Positions 1-8,444 of a stretch of DNA of 64,000 nt are shown piece by piece. Position 1 is the stretch's first letter. Each line of letters starts with the position of its first letter. This DNA comes from Polaribacter sp. SA4-10 (GTDB lineage Bacteria; Bacteroidota; Bacteroidia; Flavobacteriales; Flavobacteriaceae): assembly GCF_002163835.1 (NCBI RefSeq), contig NZ_CP019331.1:992001-1056000 (forward strand), in the 5' to 3' direction. The translations under genes were made by a program, and so were the position numbers. Below the pieces are notes generated by a model that saw nothing but the letters and a program-made list of their open reading frames with translations, was not told the origin of the DNA and did no database searches.

Positions 1-34
1 AAATAAAACTTTATTTTTAATAATAGTAAGAAAC

Positions 35-69
35 AAAAAAAAGAGCAGATTTTCATCCACTCTTTTTTT
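35..69 (-). terminator. Terminator downstream of the lipoprotein gene at 107-1735
   Basis: An A-run ending in GAG (35-45) pairs with CTC followed by a T-run (60-69) around a 14-nt loop. It can act in both directions. It sits about 40 bp beyond the stop codon of the minus-strand lipoprotein gene. Confidence 0.6.
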
Positions 70-106
70 ACGATTTAATTCATAAGTAATTAAAACCTAC
101 TTTATA

Positions 107-1735
107 TTATAAACCTAATTCTGCACAAACATTACCTGGTAATGGATAATTTAAGATATCCATTACCGTTTTATTAAAAGTATAAGTCCCCTTACCAGAG
201 TTCCCATCATAAAATAATTGTAAATTATATTGCTTATTTAAGGTAACACCTGGAATTGAAATTTTACCGTCTTTTATCAAACCTACATCAGAATACTCAC
301 CAGAACCTGATACATATTCTATTTTCATTCTAACCTGATTAGGCACTATAGAAGAACTACCACTACATTTAGCTGAAATATTTAATTCAACCGTATCACC
401 ATCTGGTATTGCCTGGTCTAAAGTGCCTTGAGATACATTAGCATTTCCTGAACACCAATCGATAAGATCAGTAGTCATAGATGTTCCAGTACCATTAAGC
501 GTAAGTGTAGCTTGCACCGAAGGAGCATTATTTATTTCTAAAAAAGTTTCACCAGACACCGTTTTCTTTACTGCGGTACCTTCTGCTAATTTATTACCTT
601 GAGCATCCTTAAATACTGCTTCATAAGATGCTTCAAAATAAGCACCTTTGCTTCCCAAATTAATATATGCTTTTTTGCTATTACATAATGTAACAACCGC
701 ACCTATTGTAAACGTACTTAAATGATCTGTTTGTAAATCTACCACTAATTTACCATTTCTAGAAATCACTGCTGCTTTATTTTCAAATACCCAATTTCCA
801 TTATCACTTGTAGAATAAATGCTAAATTCATCTCCAGCTTTTACAGCTTGCCCTGTCTTTGGGTTTATATAAGTCGCACTAATATCCATAGAAACCGTTA
901 TTTCTTTTTCAAATTTCTTTACTTCCGTAGCTCCTACAAACATATTAATATCTGCTGTTGCCACTGGCTTTATAATAGCATTTGTTAAAGTATCTCCATT
1001 TTCATCTACGATAGATTTTGCGTTACCATTTATAGAAGACCTACTTGCCTCTTCATCGTTACCGTCAAAATATACAACTTGTGCCGTTAAATCACCGGAA
1101 GTAATTTTAGATTCATTAGCATCTAAAAAAGAATTATCTGCAGGTACTACTATTTCTGCCGCTGTATTGGTAGAAGAGGCTTCTGTAGCTACAGTAATTG
1201 CTGCTGTATTAGAGCCACCACTAGCAAGTGCAGCCGTTTGTTGTGCAACTGCGACACCTGATGGCACTTCTTTAATATTTAAAAACGTTGCTCTAATTTC
1301 TGTTATAGAATCTGCTGGAGAAATCGTTATTTCAAGATTTTTCGTTAAATAATCTTTACCAGAAATTTCCAAATTAAAAGTTATAGGCTCAGTAAAACCT
1401 CTGTAACTTGGATTTACGGCGAAGGCAGCGATACCGTCATTTATATCCCAAGTATCCTTAAAAAAACCTCCTTCAGTAACTAAAAAATTTGGTCTAGAAT
1501 CGTCTGTAATAACTTTAGCTGTTAATGCAGTACCCGCTAAATTATCCTGATCTGCTAAATCTGTTATCGCTATAAAACCTTTATGAGTAAAGACATTAGT
1601 ATCTAATCTTAATTCGATGATGCCTGTTGGATCTGTTGGTATTTCACAAGAAACCATAAAAACTGTTAGTGCTAAGAAAGCAAAAGAGAAAATTTTCTTA
1701 ATTTTTTTTATTGTTATTCTGTAAGTATTTTTCAT
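107..1735 (-). CDS. Large surface lipoprotein of unknown function
   Basis: This 542-residue protein begins with a Lys-rich stretch and a hydrophobic segment (about residues 15-29) ending in V-S-C, so Cys30 is a probable lipidation site and the protein is probably anchored in a membrane. The rest is Thr/Ser/Ala-rich and looks like several beta-sandwich domains. Around residue 337 there is a D-H-L-S-T-F-T-I-G stretch resembling the H-(F/L)-S/T site of ZU5/GPS-type domains, although cleavage cannot be inferred from this alone. It lies 14 bp downstream of the beta-barrel gene at 1750-2457 on the same strand, so the two are probably co-transcribed. I do not recognise a family. Confidence 0.85.
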   Translation of the reverse strand: MKNTYRITIKKIKKIFSFAFLALTVFMVSCEIPTDPTGIIELRLDTNVFTHKGFIAITDLADQDNLAGTALTAKVITDDSRPNFLVTEGGFFKDTWDINDGIAAFAVNPSYRGFTEPITFNLEISGKDYLTKNLEITISPADSITEIRATFLNIKEVPSGVAVAQQTAALASGGSNTAAITVATEASSTNTAAEIVVPADNSFLDANESKITSGDLTAQVVYFDGNDEEASRSSINGNAKSIVDENGDTLTNAIIKPVATADINMFVGATEVKKFEKEITVSMDISATYINPKTGQAVKAGDEFSIYSTSDNGNWVFENKAAVISRNGKLVVDLQTDHLSTFTIGAVVTLCNSKKAYINLGSKGAYFEASYEAVFKDAQGNKLAEGTAVKKTVSGETFLEINNAPSVQATLTLNGTGTSMTTDLIDWCSGNANVSQGTLDQAIPDGDTVELNISAKCSGSSSIVPNQVRMKIEYVSGSGEYSDVGLIKDGKISIPGVTLNKQYNLQLFYDGNSGKGTYTFNKTVMDILNYPLPGNVCAELGL

Positions 1736-1749
1736 GTTTTTATTTTATT

Positions 1750-2457
1750 TTAAAATGCGTATGCTAATCTAAATTGAAACAAAGGTATAAATTCCCAAGT
1801 TTTAAATGTTTGTTGTACTTTTTCTTCTTGACTTGCTGTAGGTGCTAAAAGTTTAGTTGCATCTAAAGAAATATTTGGAGATTGACTATAATAGTAACCT
1901 AACTCTACACCAAAACCTAATTTTCCTTTTGGTACAGCTCTACCAAAACCAAAACCTAAATACGGCGCCACTTTTTCCCAAGAAAAACCAATGTTTAAAT
2001 TTCCATAATCTTCTTTTGTAAGCACAACATCTCCAAAAGTAACGGATTCTTCATATTCCATCAAGATGTCTAATTTCATCTTATTAATAACACCAAGACC
2101 TCCAACTAATTTAAAAGAAGAGTTTTTAAAAGGTAACATTTCTATCAACAGATCTAGTGTACTAGATTCTGCAGATACTATACCAGTCACTGCATTGCCA
2201 CTAATATCTAATTCTCCTGCTTTATAATCTTCAATTTTAAAAAAATTGTATCTTACCTTGGCACTAAAATGTTCTGAAATCTTTCTAGAATAATCAACAG
2301 CAAAACCTGGGAATCCTGCCGAGACTCCTAAGGCATTCATTCTTCCCTTTGTTTCTTCTGTTTCTTCTGTTGTATCCAATAAGTCTATTGTTTCTTGTGC
2401 AATAGATACCGATACAAAGCATAAGCTCAGTAAAAGAGGATAAATAATTTTCTTCAT
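1750..2457 (-). CDS. Outer-membrane beta-barrel protein (PorT/OmpW-like size)
   Basis: This 235-residue protein has a signal peptide (Lys-Lys then a hydrophobic core, probable cleavage after SIAQ near residue 20). It has alternating hydrophobic/aromatic strands and ends in an aromatic residue (F-R-L-A-Y-A-F), as is typical of outer-membrane barrels in this phylum. Gly-rich turns such as G-F-G-F-G recur in the C-terminal half. It is the first gene of a probable two-gene operon with the downstream lipoprotein. No specific substrate can be inferred. Confidence 0.85.
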   Translation of the reverse strand: MKKIIYPLLLSLCFVSVSIAQETIDLLDTTEETEETKGRMNALGVSAGFPGFAVDYSRKISEHFSAKVRYNFFKIEDYKAGELDISGNAVTGIVSAESSTLDLLIEMLPFKNSSFKLVGGLGVINKMKLDILMEYEESVTFGDVVLTKEDYGNLNIGFSWEKVAPYLGFGFGRAVPKGKLGFGVELGYYYSQSPNISLDATKLLAPTASQEEKVQQTFKTWEFIPLFQFRLAYAF

Positions 2458-3001
2458 AGTTTAATAAATTTGGTTAGTTTCTTAGTTTTTTTTTTATTTA
2501 AGAATGTAAATATAAACATATTCACTATCAATAGACATTTTATAACGGTAAAATACCATAACCCATCGATAAACTTCAAAATAATATCAGCTTATTGATT
2601 ATAAATGTATTGTAAATATGTTAAAAAAACATTAAAAATGTATATAAATCTAATTTTTTATGTTTTTACTTTAATTTTTTAGTTGATATTTTTTTATTAC
2701 TACTAATAAATTTAATTTTCATTTAATATAAAAAAAACACTCAATAATGGTTGCTTTAAATAAAAAAAAAAAAAAAAAAAATTGGCTTATATTAACTCGT
2801 TTTCTCAAATCAAAACAAATTCACTTACCTTTATTATTCTTTTATTAATTTTGAGGTTAAAATACCTTTGTTTCCGGTTTTTAAGTCTTCAAAGAAAATG
2901 AAAAATAAAAAAATATACAGTATACATAAATACGTATACTTAACAAAAAAAAAGAGCTGATTTTCATCAACCCCTTTAAATATAATAATATTTCAATAAT
3001 T
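2458..3001. other. AT-rich intergenic region, 544 bp
   Basis: No gene is supported here. The region holds a poly(A) run near 2761-2780 and a TACCTTTG box at 2863-2870 that resembles a -7 promoter element on the plus strand but has no gene behind it. It also holds a 7-bp inverted repeat AGTATAC/GTATACT (2919-2925 and 2934-2940). Near 2946-2976 there is a weak hairpin whose sequence resembles the terminator at 35-69 and lies just beyond the bcp stop codon. Confidence 0.6.
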
Positions 3002-3454
3002 TTACTCTAAAATCTGAGCAGCATGTGCTTTGGTTTTTACTTTAGCAATTACATCTTCAATTATACCCGTTTTGTCAATTACAAAAGTAGTTCTATGGAT
3101 TCCATCATAGGATTTTCCCATAAATTTCTTTGGTCCCCAAACTCCAAAAGCATTTATCACACTTTTATCTTCATCTGCTAAAAGAGAAAATGGTAATTGA
3201 TGTTTATCAATCCAATTTTGTTGTCTTTTTGCAGAATCTGCACTTACACCTAAAACATCATATCCTTTTGCTAAAAAAGATTGATAATTGTCTCTTAAAT
3301 TACACGCTTCTGCCGTACAACCAGGTGTACTAGCCTTTGGGTAAAAGAATAAAACTAGCTTTTTACCCGCATAATCTGCTAATTTTACCGTATTCCCTTC
3401 TTGGTCTTTTGCTTCAAATTGAGGAGCATTATCTCCTACTTTTAAGGTTGTCAT
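3002..3454 (-). CDS. bcp: Thioredoxin-dependent thiol peroxidase (peroxiredoxin Q/BCP)
   Basis: It reduces H2O2 and organic hydroperoxides in the cytoplasm using thioredoxin. The motif P-K-A-S-T-P-G-C-T-A-E-A-C carries the peroxidatic Cys and, five residues on, the resolving Cys, as in the BCP subfamily. A longer frame with an ATG at 3472 would add six residues (MSQKID). I prefer the ATG at 3454 because a minus-strand TATATTTG box (3470-3477) overlaps the upstream ATG and would place the transcript start just downstream of it. With this start the protein is 150 residues, the usual length. It is divergent from nth. Confidence 0.93.
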   Translation of the reverse strand: MTTLKVGDNAPQFEAKDQEGNTVKLADYAGKKLVLFFYPKASTPGCTAEACNLRDNYQSFLAKGYDVLGVSADSAKRQQNWIDKHQLPFSLLADEDKSVINAFGVWGPKKFMGKSYDGIHRTTFVIDKTGIIEDVIAKVKTKAHAAQILE

Positions 3455-3469
3455 ATCTATTTTTTGTGA

Positions 3470-3477
3470 CAAATATA
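3470..3477 (-). promoter_or_regulatory. Candidate -7 box for bcp
   Basis: On the minus strand it reads TATATTTG and fits the Bacteroidota TAnnTTTG consensus. It overlaps the upstream candidate start codon of bcp at 3472 and so argues for the internal start at 3454. Confidence 0.4.
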
Positions 3478-3526
3478 CAAACTGAAAAATAAATTTTAAG
3501 TAAGAAATAAAAATTAAATATTATAC

Positions 3527-3542
3527 TAACTTTGTAACTTTG
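3527..3542 (+). promoter_or_regulatory. Duplicated candidate -7 box upstream of nth
   Basis: TAACTTTG occurs twice in direct succession (3527-3534 and 3535-3542). Each copy fits TAnnTTTG, and they lie 30-45 bp before the nth start codon. No convincing -33 TTTG is visible. Confidence 0.4.
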
Positions 3543-3571
3543 AAAACCTAGAAAATTTGCAAATCTAAAAG

Positions 3572-4222
3572 ATGACAAAAAAAGAAAAAGTACAATTTGT
3601 AATTGATACACTTCAGGAAAAATACCCAGAGATTCCAATTCCTTTAGATCATAAAGATCCTTACACATTATTAATTGCTGTGCTATTATCTGCACAATGT
3701 ACAGATGTAAGAGTTAATAAGATTACACCAATATTGTTTGCTAAAGCAGACAACCCTTTTGATATGGTAAAAATGTCTGTGGAAGAAATTAAAGCAATTA
3801 TTAGACCTTGTGGCTTATCACCAATGAAAAGTAAAGGAATTTATGGTTTGTCTAAAATTTTGATTGAAAAATATAATGGCGAAGTTCCCCAAAGTTTTGA
3901 AGGTTTAGAAGAATTACCAGCTGTTGGCCATAAAACAGCAAGTGTTGTTATGAGTCAGGCTTTTGGTATTCCTGCCTTTCCTGTTGATACTCACATTCAT
4001 CGATTAATGTGGCGCTGGAATTTATCAAACGGAAAAAATGTTACACAAACAGAAAAAGATGCCAAAAGACTATTTCCGAAAGAATTGTGGAACGACTTAC
4101 ATTTACAAATGATTTGGTATGGAAGAGAATATTCGCCAGCAAGAGGTTGGAATTTAGAAAAAGATATTATTACAAAAACGATTGGAAGAAAATCGGTTTT
4201 AGATGATTATTATAAAAAATAG
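3572..4222 (+). CDS. nth: Endonuclease III without the iron-sulfur ligands
   Basis: This DNA glycosylase/AP lyase of base-excision repair removes oxidised pyrimidines. The 216-residue protein keeps the helix-hairpin-helix L-P-A-V-G-H-K-T-A with the catalytic Lys at 121, and the catalytic Asp139 in V-D-T-H-I-H-R, matching Lys120/Asp138 of the E. coli enzyme. The C-terminal C-x6-C-x2-C-x5-C cluster loop is absent: after the helix the sequence reads G-R-E-Y-S-P-A-R-G-W-N with no Cys. The length is nevertheless normal, so this is loss of ligands rather than truncation. From memory this form is usual in flavobacteria. Confidence 0.93.
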   Translation: MTKKEKVQFVIDTLQEKYPEIPIPLDHKDPYTLLIAVLLSAQCTDVRVNKITPILFAKADNPFDMVKMSVEEIKAIIRPCGLSPMKSKGIYGLSKILIEKYNGEVPQSFEGLEELPAVGHKTASVVMSQAFGIPAFPVDTHIHRLMWRWNLSNGKNVTQTEKDAKRLFPKELWNDLHLQMIWYGREYSPARGWNLEKDIITKTIGRKSVLDDYYKK

Positions 4223-4246
4223 CCTTCTATTTATTGGCAAATAGTT

Positions 4247-4398
4247 GCGTTAGGGATTGAAACGGCATCCTTTTTATGCGAAACAGGATTCAGTATCTGT
4301 TATAAATAATTAAATTGCTTTTATTAATAAAGAGATGCTAAACTAAATTCAGCATCAGAAAAAGATATAGTAAAAAGCCCGACCTTTAGGTAACGCCC
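4247..4398 (+). repeat. Dispersed intergenic repeat, copy 1 (long form)
   Basis: It starts with GCGTTAGGGATTGA (4247) and ends with GGTAACGCCC (4398), so the ends are imperfect inverted repeats. Inside is a hairpin GATGCT/AGCATC (4334-4339, 4351-4356). The left end and the right end AACGCCC match the copy at 22252-22335, and a diverged reverse copy lies at 8241-8324. Such elements are common between genes of flavobacteria from memory. Confidence 0.6.
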
Positions 4399-4402
4399 AA
4401 AT

Positions 4403-4436
4403 TAAAAAAAGCCCCAACAATAGTTGAAGCTTTTTC
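4403..4436. terminator. Bidirectional terminator between nth and the small ORF
   Basis: AAAAAGC-CCCAAC pairs with GTTGAA-GCTTTTT around a short AATA loop. It is flanked by A- and T-runs on either side, so it can end both nth (plus) and the sigma-factor transcript (minus). Confidence 0.65.
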
Positions 4437-4441
4437 CACTC

Positions 4442-4582
4442 TTAATTCAAATTCAATTCAATGAAGTCTTCTGATTTAGTTTTCACAAAAGTTAGCGATT
4501 TGGAAAAATTAATCAAAAACTGAATTGTTTCATCTGTAGGTTGCATCTGTAAATTAGATGTCTTTTTTGAGTAAAGTTGCAT
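4442..4582 (-). CDS. Small 46-residue protein downstream of the sigma factor
   Basis: This short ATG-initiated frame encodes MQLYSKKTSNLQMQPTDETI followed by QFLINFSKSLTFVKTKSEDF and IELNLN. It lies 60 bp after the stop of the ECF sigma gene on the same strand and before a strong terminator. The pattern P-T-D-E-T-I-x-F-L-I-N-F-S-K-S-L is what I recall from short uncharacterised proteins in flavobacteria, so I think it is a real gene. The function is unknown. It is amphipathic, with no signal peptide and no membrane segment. Confidence 0.6.
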   Translation of the reverse strand: MQLYSKKTSNLQMQPTDETIQFLINFSKSLTFVKTKSEDFIELNLN

Positions 4583-4642
4583 CGTATAAGCTATTTAATT
4601 TATTGATTATAAACTATTAACGAAACAATTTTACATTTATTA

Positions 4643-5227
4643 TTAATTCACTAAAATAATTTTATGTTTTTCTATTAATTTTCTCATATTTATTAAAGCA
4701 TAACGCATTCTACCCAATGCTGTATTGATGCTAACCCCAGTGTTTTCGCTTATTTCTTTAAAACTCATGTCTTTGTACATACGCATAACTAAAACTTCTT
4801 TTTGTTCTTCTGGCAGCTCTTTTACTAACTCTCTAACATCATCATAAATCTGTTCTTGTATAATTTGTTTCTCAGCATTTAGGCTTCCATCACCTAAAAC
4901 AGAAAAAATATCAAAATCATCTGTATTTTTAAAAGAGGGCATTCTATTCGTTTTTCTAAAATGGTCTATAACTAAATTATGCGCAATACGCATAACCCAA
5001 GGTAAAAACTTACCTTCTTCATTATAATTACCTTTTTTTAACGTTCTAATTACTTTTATAAAAGTATCTTGAAAAACATCTTCTGTAAGATCTTTATCTT
5101 GAATTTTACTATAAATGAAACTATATAAACGCTGCTTGTGTTTTTTAATTAAAATAGACAAAGAAGCTTCATTTCCTTTTATATAATCACTTACTAAAAT
5201 ACTGTCTGAAATAGTTTTTGTATGCAT
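4643..5227 (-). CDS. ECF-type RNA polymerase sigma factor
   Basis: This 194-residue sigma-70 family protein has only regions 2 and 4. Region 2 (about residues 25-95) includes the core-binding Y-S-F-I-Y-S-K-I-Q-D-K-D-L-T-E-D-V-F-Q-D-T-F-I-K-V and the W-V-M-R-I-A-H-N-L-V-I-D-H-F-R-K signature. Region 4 (about 130-190) has the L-P-E-E-Q-K-E-V-L-V-M-R helix and the helix-turn-helix S-F-K-E-I-S-E-N-T-G-V-S-I-N-T-A-L-G-R-M-R-Y-A-L. No anti-sigma gene is adjacent: the next gene on the strand is the 46-residue small ORF. Its target promoters are unknown. Confidence 0.93.
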   Translation of the reverse strand: MHTKTISDSILVSDYIKGNEASLSILIKKHKQRLYSFIYSKIQDKDLTEDVFQDTFIKVIRTLKKGNYNEEGKFLPWVMRIAHNLVIDHFRKTNRMPSFKNTDDFDIFSVLGDGSLNAEKQIIQEQIYDDVRELVKELPEEQKEVLVMRMYKDMSFKEISENTGVSINTALGRMRYALINMRKLIEKHKIILVN

Positions 5228-5446
5228 AACAAATTACTTTAAGAAAAGCTAGAAAGCCTCTCGTTTATATTATTAATAATAATTTTAAAGTAATTTTTTA
5301 TCTATATGCGTCTAATTTTCTGATGTTTAAGAACTGCAAATATCAATATTATTTTCCGAATCAACAACTATTTTAACAAATTACTTTTTCATTCTATTAA
5401 AAATCGATTAAAAAAGTGGTATTTTTAACGCTTATTTTTAAACTAA

Positions 5447-8236
5447 ATGAAAGCTGACTTATCTACTATAAATCCTAAAGAAAACATCATAATTAAAGGA
5501 GCTAAACTCCATAACTTAAAGAATATAGATGTTGTTATTCCAAGAAATAAATTGGTAGTAATTACGGGTCTTTCTGGTTCTGGAAAATCTTCTTTGGCTT
5601 TTGATACGCTTTATGCAGAAGGACAAAGGCGCTATGTAGAGAGTTTATCTTCTTATGCGCGTCAGTTTTTAGGAAAATTACACAAACCAAAAGTAGATTA
5701 TATAAAAGGGATTTCTCCCGCAATTGCTATTGAGCAAAAAGTAAATTCTACAAATCCACGTTCTACAGTGGGCACATCTACAGAAATATACGATTATGTT
5801 AAACTATTATATGCAAGAATTGGTAAAACCATCTCTCCCATTTCTGGACAAGAAGTAAAAAAAGATACGGTTGCTGATGTAGTAAATTTTGTAAAAAATT
5901 TTACAGACAAAACAAAATTATTATTACTTGCTCCTATTGTTATTGATGAAAATAGAGATTTAAAAACAGTTTTACAAGTTTTAGAACAACAAGGGTATGC
6001 GCGTTTAAAATGGAATGAAAACGTATATAGAATTACAGATTTCCCACAAGATGAGTTTAAAAATGAAGATTTATTTTTAGTTGTTGATAGAATCATTACC
6101 AAAGATGATGAAGATTTTTACAACCGATTAGCAGATGCAATTCAGACTGCTTTTTTTGAAGGAAAAGGGGTTTGTTTCATTCAAAATCTAGCAGATAATA
6201 AAGTAGCTGAGTTCAGCAATAAGTTTGATTTAGACGGAATGTCTTTTCTAGAACCAAACACACATTTATTCAGTTTTAACAATCCTTATGGTGCTTGCCC
6301 AACTTGTGAAGGTTATGGTAATGTTATTGGTATTGATGCAGAATTAGTAATTCCAAATACAGGTTTATCAATTTTTGAAGATTGTATTTTCCCTTTTAAA
6401 ACGCCTTCTTACATTCATTATAAAGAAGATTTAATTGAAGTTGCTTACCAATTTGATATTCCTATTCATAAACCTTGGTTTGAACTTTCTGAAAAACAAA
6501 AAGAGTTAGTTTGGAATGGAAATAAAAGTTTCAACGGAATTCATCATTTCTTTACTGCTTTAGAAGAAAAAAGCTATAAAATTCAGAATAGAGTATTGCT
6601 TTCTCGTTACAGAGGAAAAACAAAATGTACTACTTGTAATGGTAAACGTTTACGTAAAGAAACCGATTATATAAAAATAAATGAGAAAACAATTTCTGAT
6701 TTAGTTACACTTCCGTTAGATGAATTAACCGTGTTTTTTAAAAACCTAAAATTAGATAAATACGACGCAAAAATTGGAAAACGTTTGTTGACAGAAATCA
6801 ATAATAGATTGCAATTTTTAAATGATGTTGGCCTTAATTATTTAACCATCAACAGAACTTCAAACACACTTTCTGGAGGAGAAAGTCAGCGTATAAATTT
6901 GGCAACTTCTTTAGGTAGTTCGCTAGTTGGTTCTATGTATATTTTAGATGAGCCTAGTATTGGTTTGCATCCAAAAGACACAGAAAGATTAATTAAAGTT
7001 TTAAAAGATTTACGCGATTTAGGAAATACAGTTATTGTAGTTGAACATGATGAAGATATCATGAAAGAAGCCGATTATATTATAGATATTGGCCCTGAAG
7101 CCGGTACTTTTGGTGGACATGTAGTTGCGGAAGGAAATTTTAAAGACATTTTAAAAAGCGATTCTTTAACAGCAAAATATTTAAATGAAGATTTAAAAAT
7201 TGAAGTTCCTAAAAAACGTAGAACATCAGAAAATAGCATTCAAATTATTGGTGCGAGAGAACATAATTTACAAAATATTGATGTTACTTTTCCCTTGAAT
7301 TGTTTATCAGTAATAACCGGAGTTTCTGGTTCTGGTAAAAGTACTTTGGTGAAAAGTATTTTGTATCCATCGATGCAAAAAAAACTAATTGGCTATGGAG
7401 ATAAAGTTGGGCAACACACAGAAATAAAAGGAAATTTTGAGAACATAAAACACGTAGAATTTATTGATCAAAACCCAATTGGCCGTTCTTCTCGTTCAAA
7501 TCCTGTAACCTATATTAAAGCCTATGATGATATTAGAATGTTGTATTCTAATCAGAAATTATCTAAAATAAGAAACTACAAACCAAAACATTTTTCTTTT
7601 AATGTTGAAGGGGGACGTTGTGAGGTTTGTAAAGGTGAAGGTGAAGTTACTATTGAAATGCAATTTATGGCAGATGTGCATTTAGAATGTGATGTTTGTA
7701 ACGGAAAACGTTTCAAAAAAGAAGTTTTAGAAGTAAAATTTGATGGAAAATCTATTGATGACATTTTAAATCTTACCATTGATGATGCAGTCGCTTTTTT
7801 CTCAGAAAATTTAGTAACTAAAATTGCAAGTAAACTAAAACCTTTGCAAGACGTTGGTTTAGGATATGTAAAATTAGGACAATCGTCTTCTACCCTTTCT
7901 GGTGGAGAAGCGCAACGTATAAAATTGGCTTCCTTTTTAGTAAAAGGAAACACAAAAGACAAAGCGTTGTTTATTTTTGATGAACCAACAACAGGGTTAC
8001 ATTTTCATGATATTCAGAAATTATTAGCTTCTTTTAATGCGTTAATTGATAAAGGACATTCTATTATTGTGATAGAACATAATATTGAGTTGATTAAATG
8101 TGCAGATTATATTATTGATTTAGGTTTAGATGGTGGAAAAAAAGGTGGAAATCTAATATTTCAAGGAACGCCAGAAGCATTAGCTAAAAATAAAAAATCG
8201 TACACAGCTAAGTATTTGGCGGAGAAATTGGTTTAG
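5447..8236 (+). CDS. uvrA: Excinuclease ABC subunit A
   Basis: This is the damage-recognition ATPase of nucleotide-excision repair; it loads UvrB on DNA. The 929 residues have two ABC ATPase halves: Walker A G-L-S-G-S-G-K-S at about 41-48 with signature L-S-G-G-E-S-Q-R, and G-V-S-G-S-G-K-S with signature L-S-G-G-E-A-Q-R. Zinc motifs C-P-T-C...C-T-T-C-N-G in the first half and C-E-V-C...C-D-V-C-N-G in the second are complete. The N-terminal [13 protein letters not shown] is typical of UvrA. The length is close to the family norm (about 940). It stands alone as a monocistronic gene. Confidence 0.96.
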   Translation: MKADLSTINPKENIIIKGAKLHNLKNIDVVIPRNKLVVITGLSGSGKSSLAFDTLYAEGQRRYVESLSSYARQFLGKLHKPKVDYIKGISPAIAIEQKVNSTNPRSTVGTSTEIYDYVKLLYARIGKTISPISGQEVKKDTVADVVNFVKNFTDKTKLLLLAPIVIDENRDLKTVLQVLEQQGYARLKWNENVYRITDFPQDEFKNEDLFLVVDRIITKDDEDFYNRLADAIQTAFFEGKGVCFIQNLADNKVAEFSNKFDLDGMSFLEPNTHLFSFNNPYGACPTCEGYGNVIGIDAELVIPNTGLSIFEDCIFPFKTPSYIHYKEDLIEVAYQFDIPIHKPWFELSEKQKELVWNGNKSFNGIHHFFTALEEKSYKIQNRVLLSRYRGKTKCTTCNGKRLRKETDYIKINEKTISDLVTLPLDELTVFFKNLKLDKYDAKIGKRLLTEINNRLQFLNDVGLNYLTINRTSNTLSGGESQRINLATSLGSSLVGSMYILDEPSIGLHPKDTERLIKVLKDLRDLGNTVIVVEHDEDIMKEADYIIDIGPEAGTFGGHVVAEGNFKDILKSDSLTAKYLNEDLKIEVPKKRRTSENSIQIIGAREHNLQNIDVTFPLNCLSVITGVSGSGKSTLVKSILYPSMQKKLIGYGDKVGQHTEIKGNFENIKHVEFIDQNPIGRSSRSNPVTYIKAYDDIRMLYSNQKLSKIRNYKPKHFSFNVEGGRCEVCKGEGEVTIEMQFMADVHLECDVCNGKRFKKEVLEVKFDGKSIDDILNLTIDDAVAFFSENLVTKIASKLKPLQDVGLGYVKLGQSSSTLSGGEAQRIKLASFLVKGNTKDKALFIFDEPTTGLHFHDIQKLLASFNALIDKGHSIIVIEHNIELIKCADYIIDLGLDGGKKGGNLIFQGTPEALAKNKKSYTAKYLAEKLV

Positions 8237-8240
8237 TAGA

Positions 8241-8324
8241 AGCTATTTCCTGCTTTCACTACTCGCTTTTTTTATCCTAAAAAGGAATAAAAAAGAGCTC
8301 AAACAAACCGTTCAATCAGGGCTA
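8241..8324 (-). repeat. Dispersed intergenic repeat, copy 2 (reverse orientation)
   Basis: Read on the minus strand this segment matches the copy at 22252-22335: ATTGAACGGTTTGTTTGAGC, then a T-rich hairpin stem, then AAAAAGCGAGTAGTGAAAGC. The central hairpin has different bases but keeps the same stem-loop form, which suggests compensatory change. It lies directly after uvrA. Confidence 0.65.
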
Positions 8325-8376
8325 AACTTGTTTGTGAACAAATAGTAAAAAAATTAAGTAAGTGCCATTTAATAAA

Positions 8377-8424
8377 AATGAGATTTCTCAATCGCTAAAA
8401 ATCTCATTTCGAAATGACAACCGA
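8377..8424. repeat. Hairpin repeat ending in CGAAATGACAA
   Basis: A perfect 10-bp inverted repeat AATGAGATTT/AAATCTCATT (8377-8386, 8399-8408) runs into TTTCGAAATGACAA. The GAGATT...AAATGACA layout recalls dispersed flavobacterial repeats of the kind also found inside purL at 39626. It sits 20-70 bp before the start of the gene at 8445. Confidence 0.45.
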
Positions 8425-8444
8425 TAGAAATAAAAGAAAGTAAA

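Noticed and set aside
2761..2780. Poly(A) tract as a phase-variable switch
   Set aside because: It lies about 300 bp upstream of the nearest minus-strand start and outside any visible promoter spacing.
2898..2960. Short plus-strand ORF of 20 codons behind a TACCTTTG box
   Set aside because: It is Lys-rich from an A-run, overlaps a hairpin and the bcp terminator, and resembles nothing I know. The promoter-like box alone does not justify a gene.
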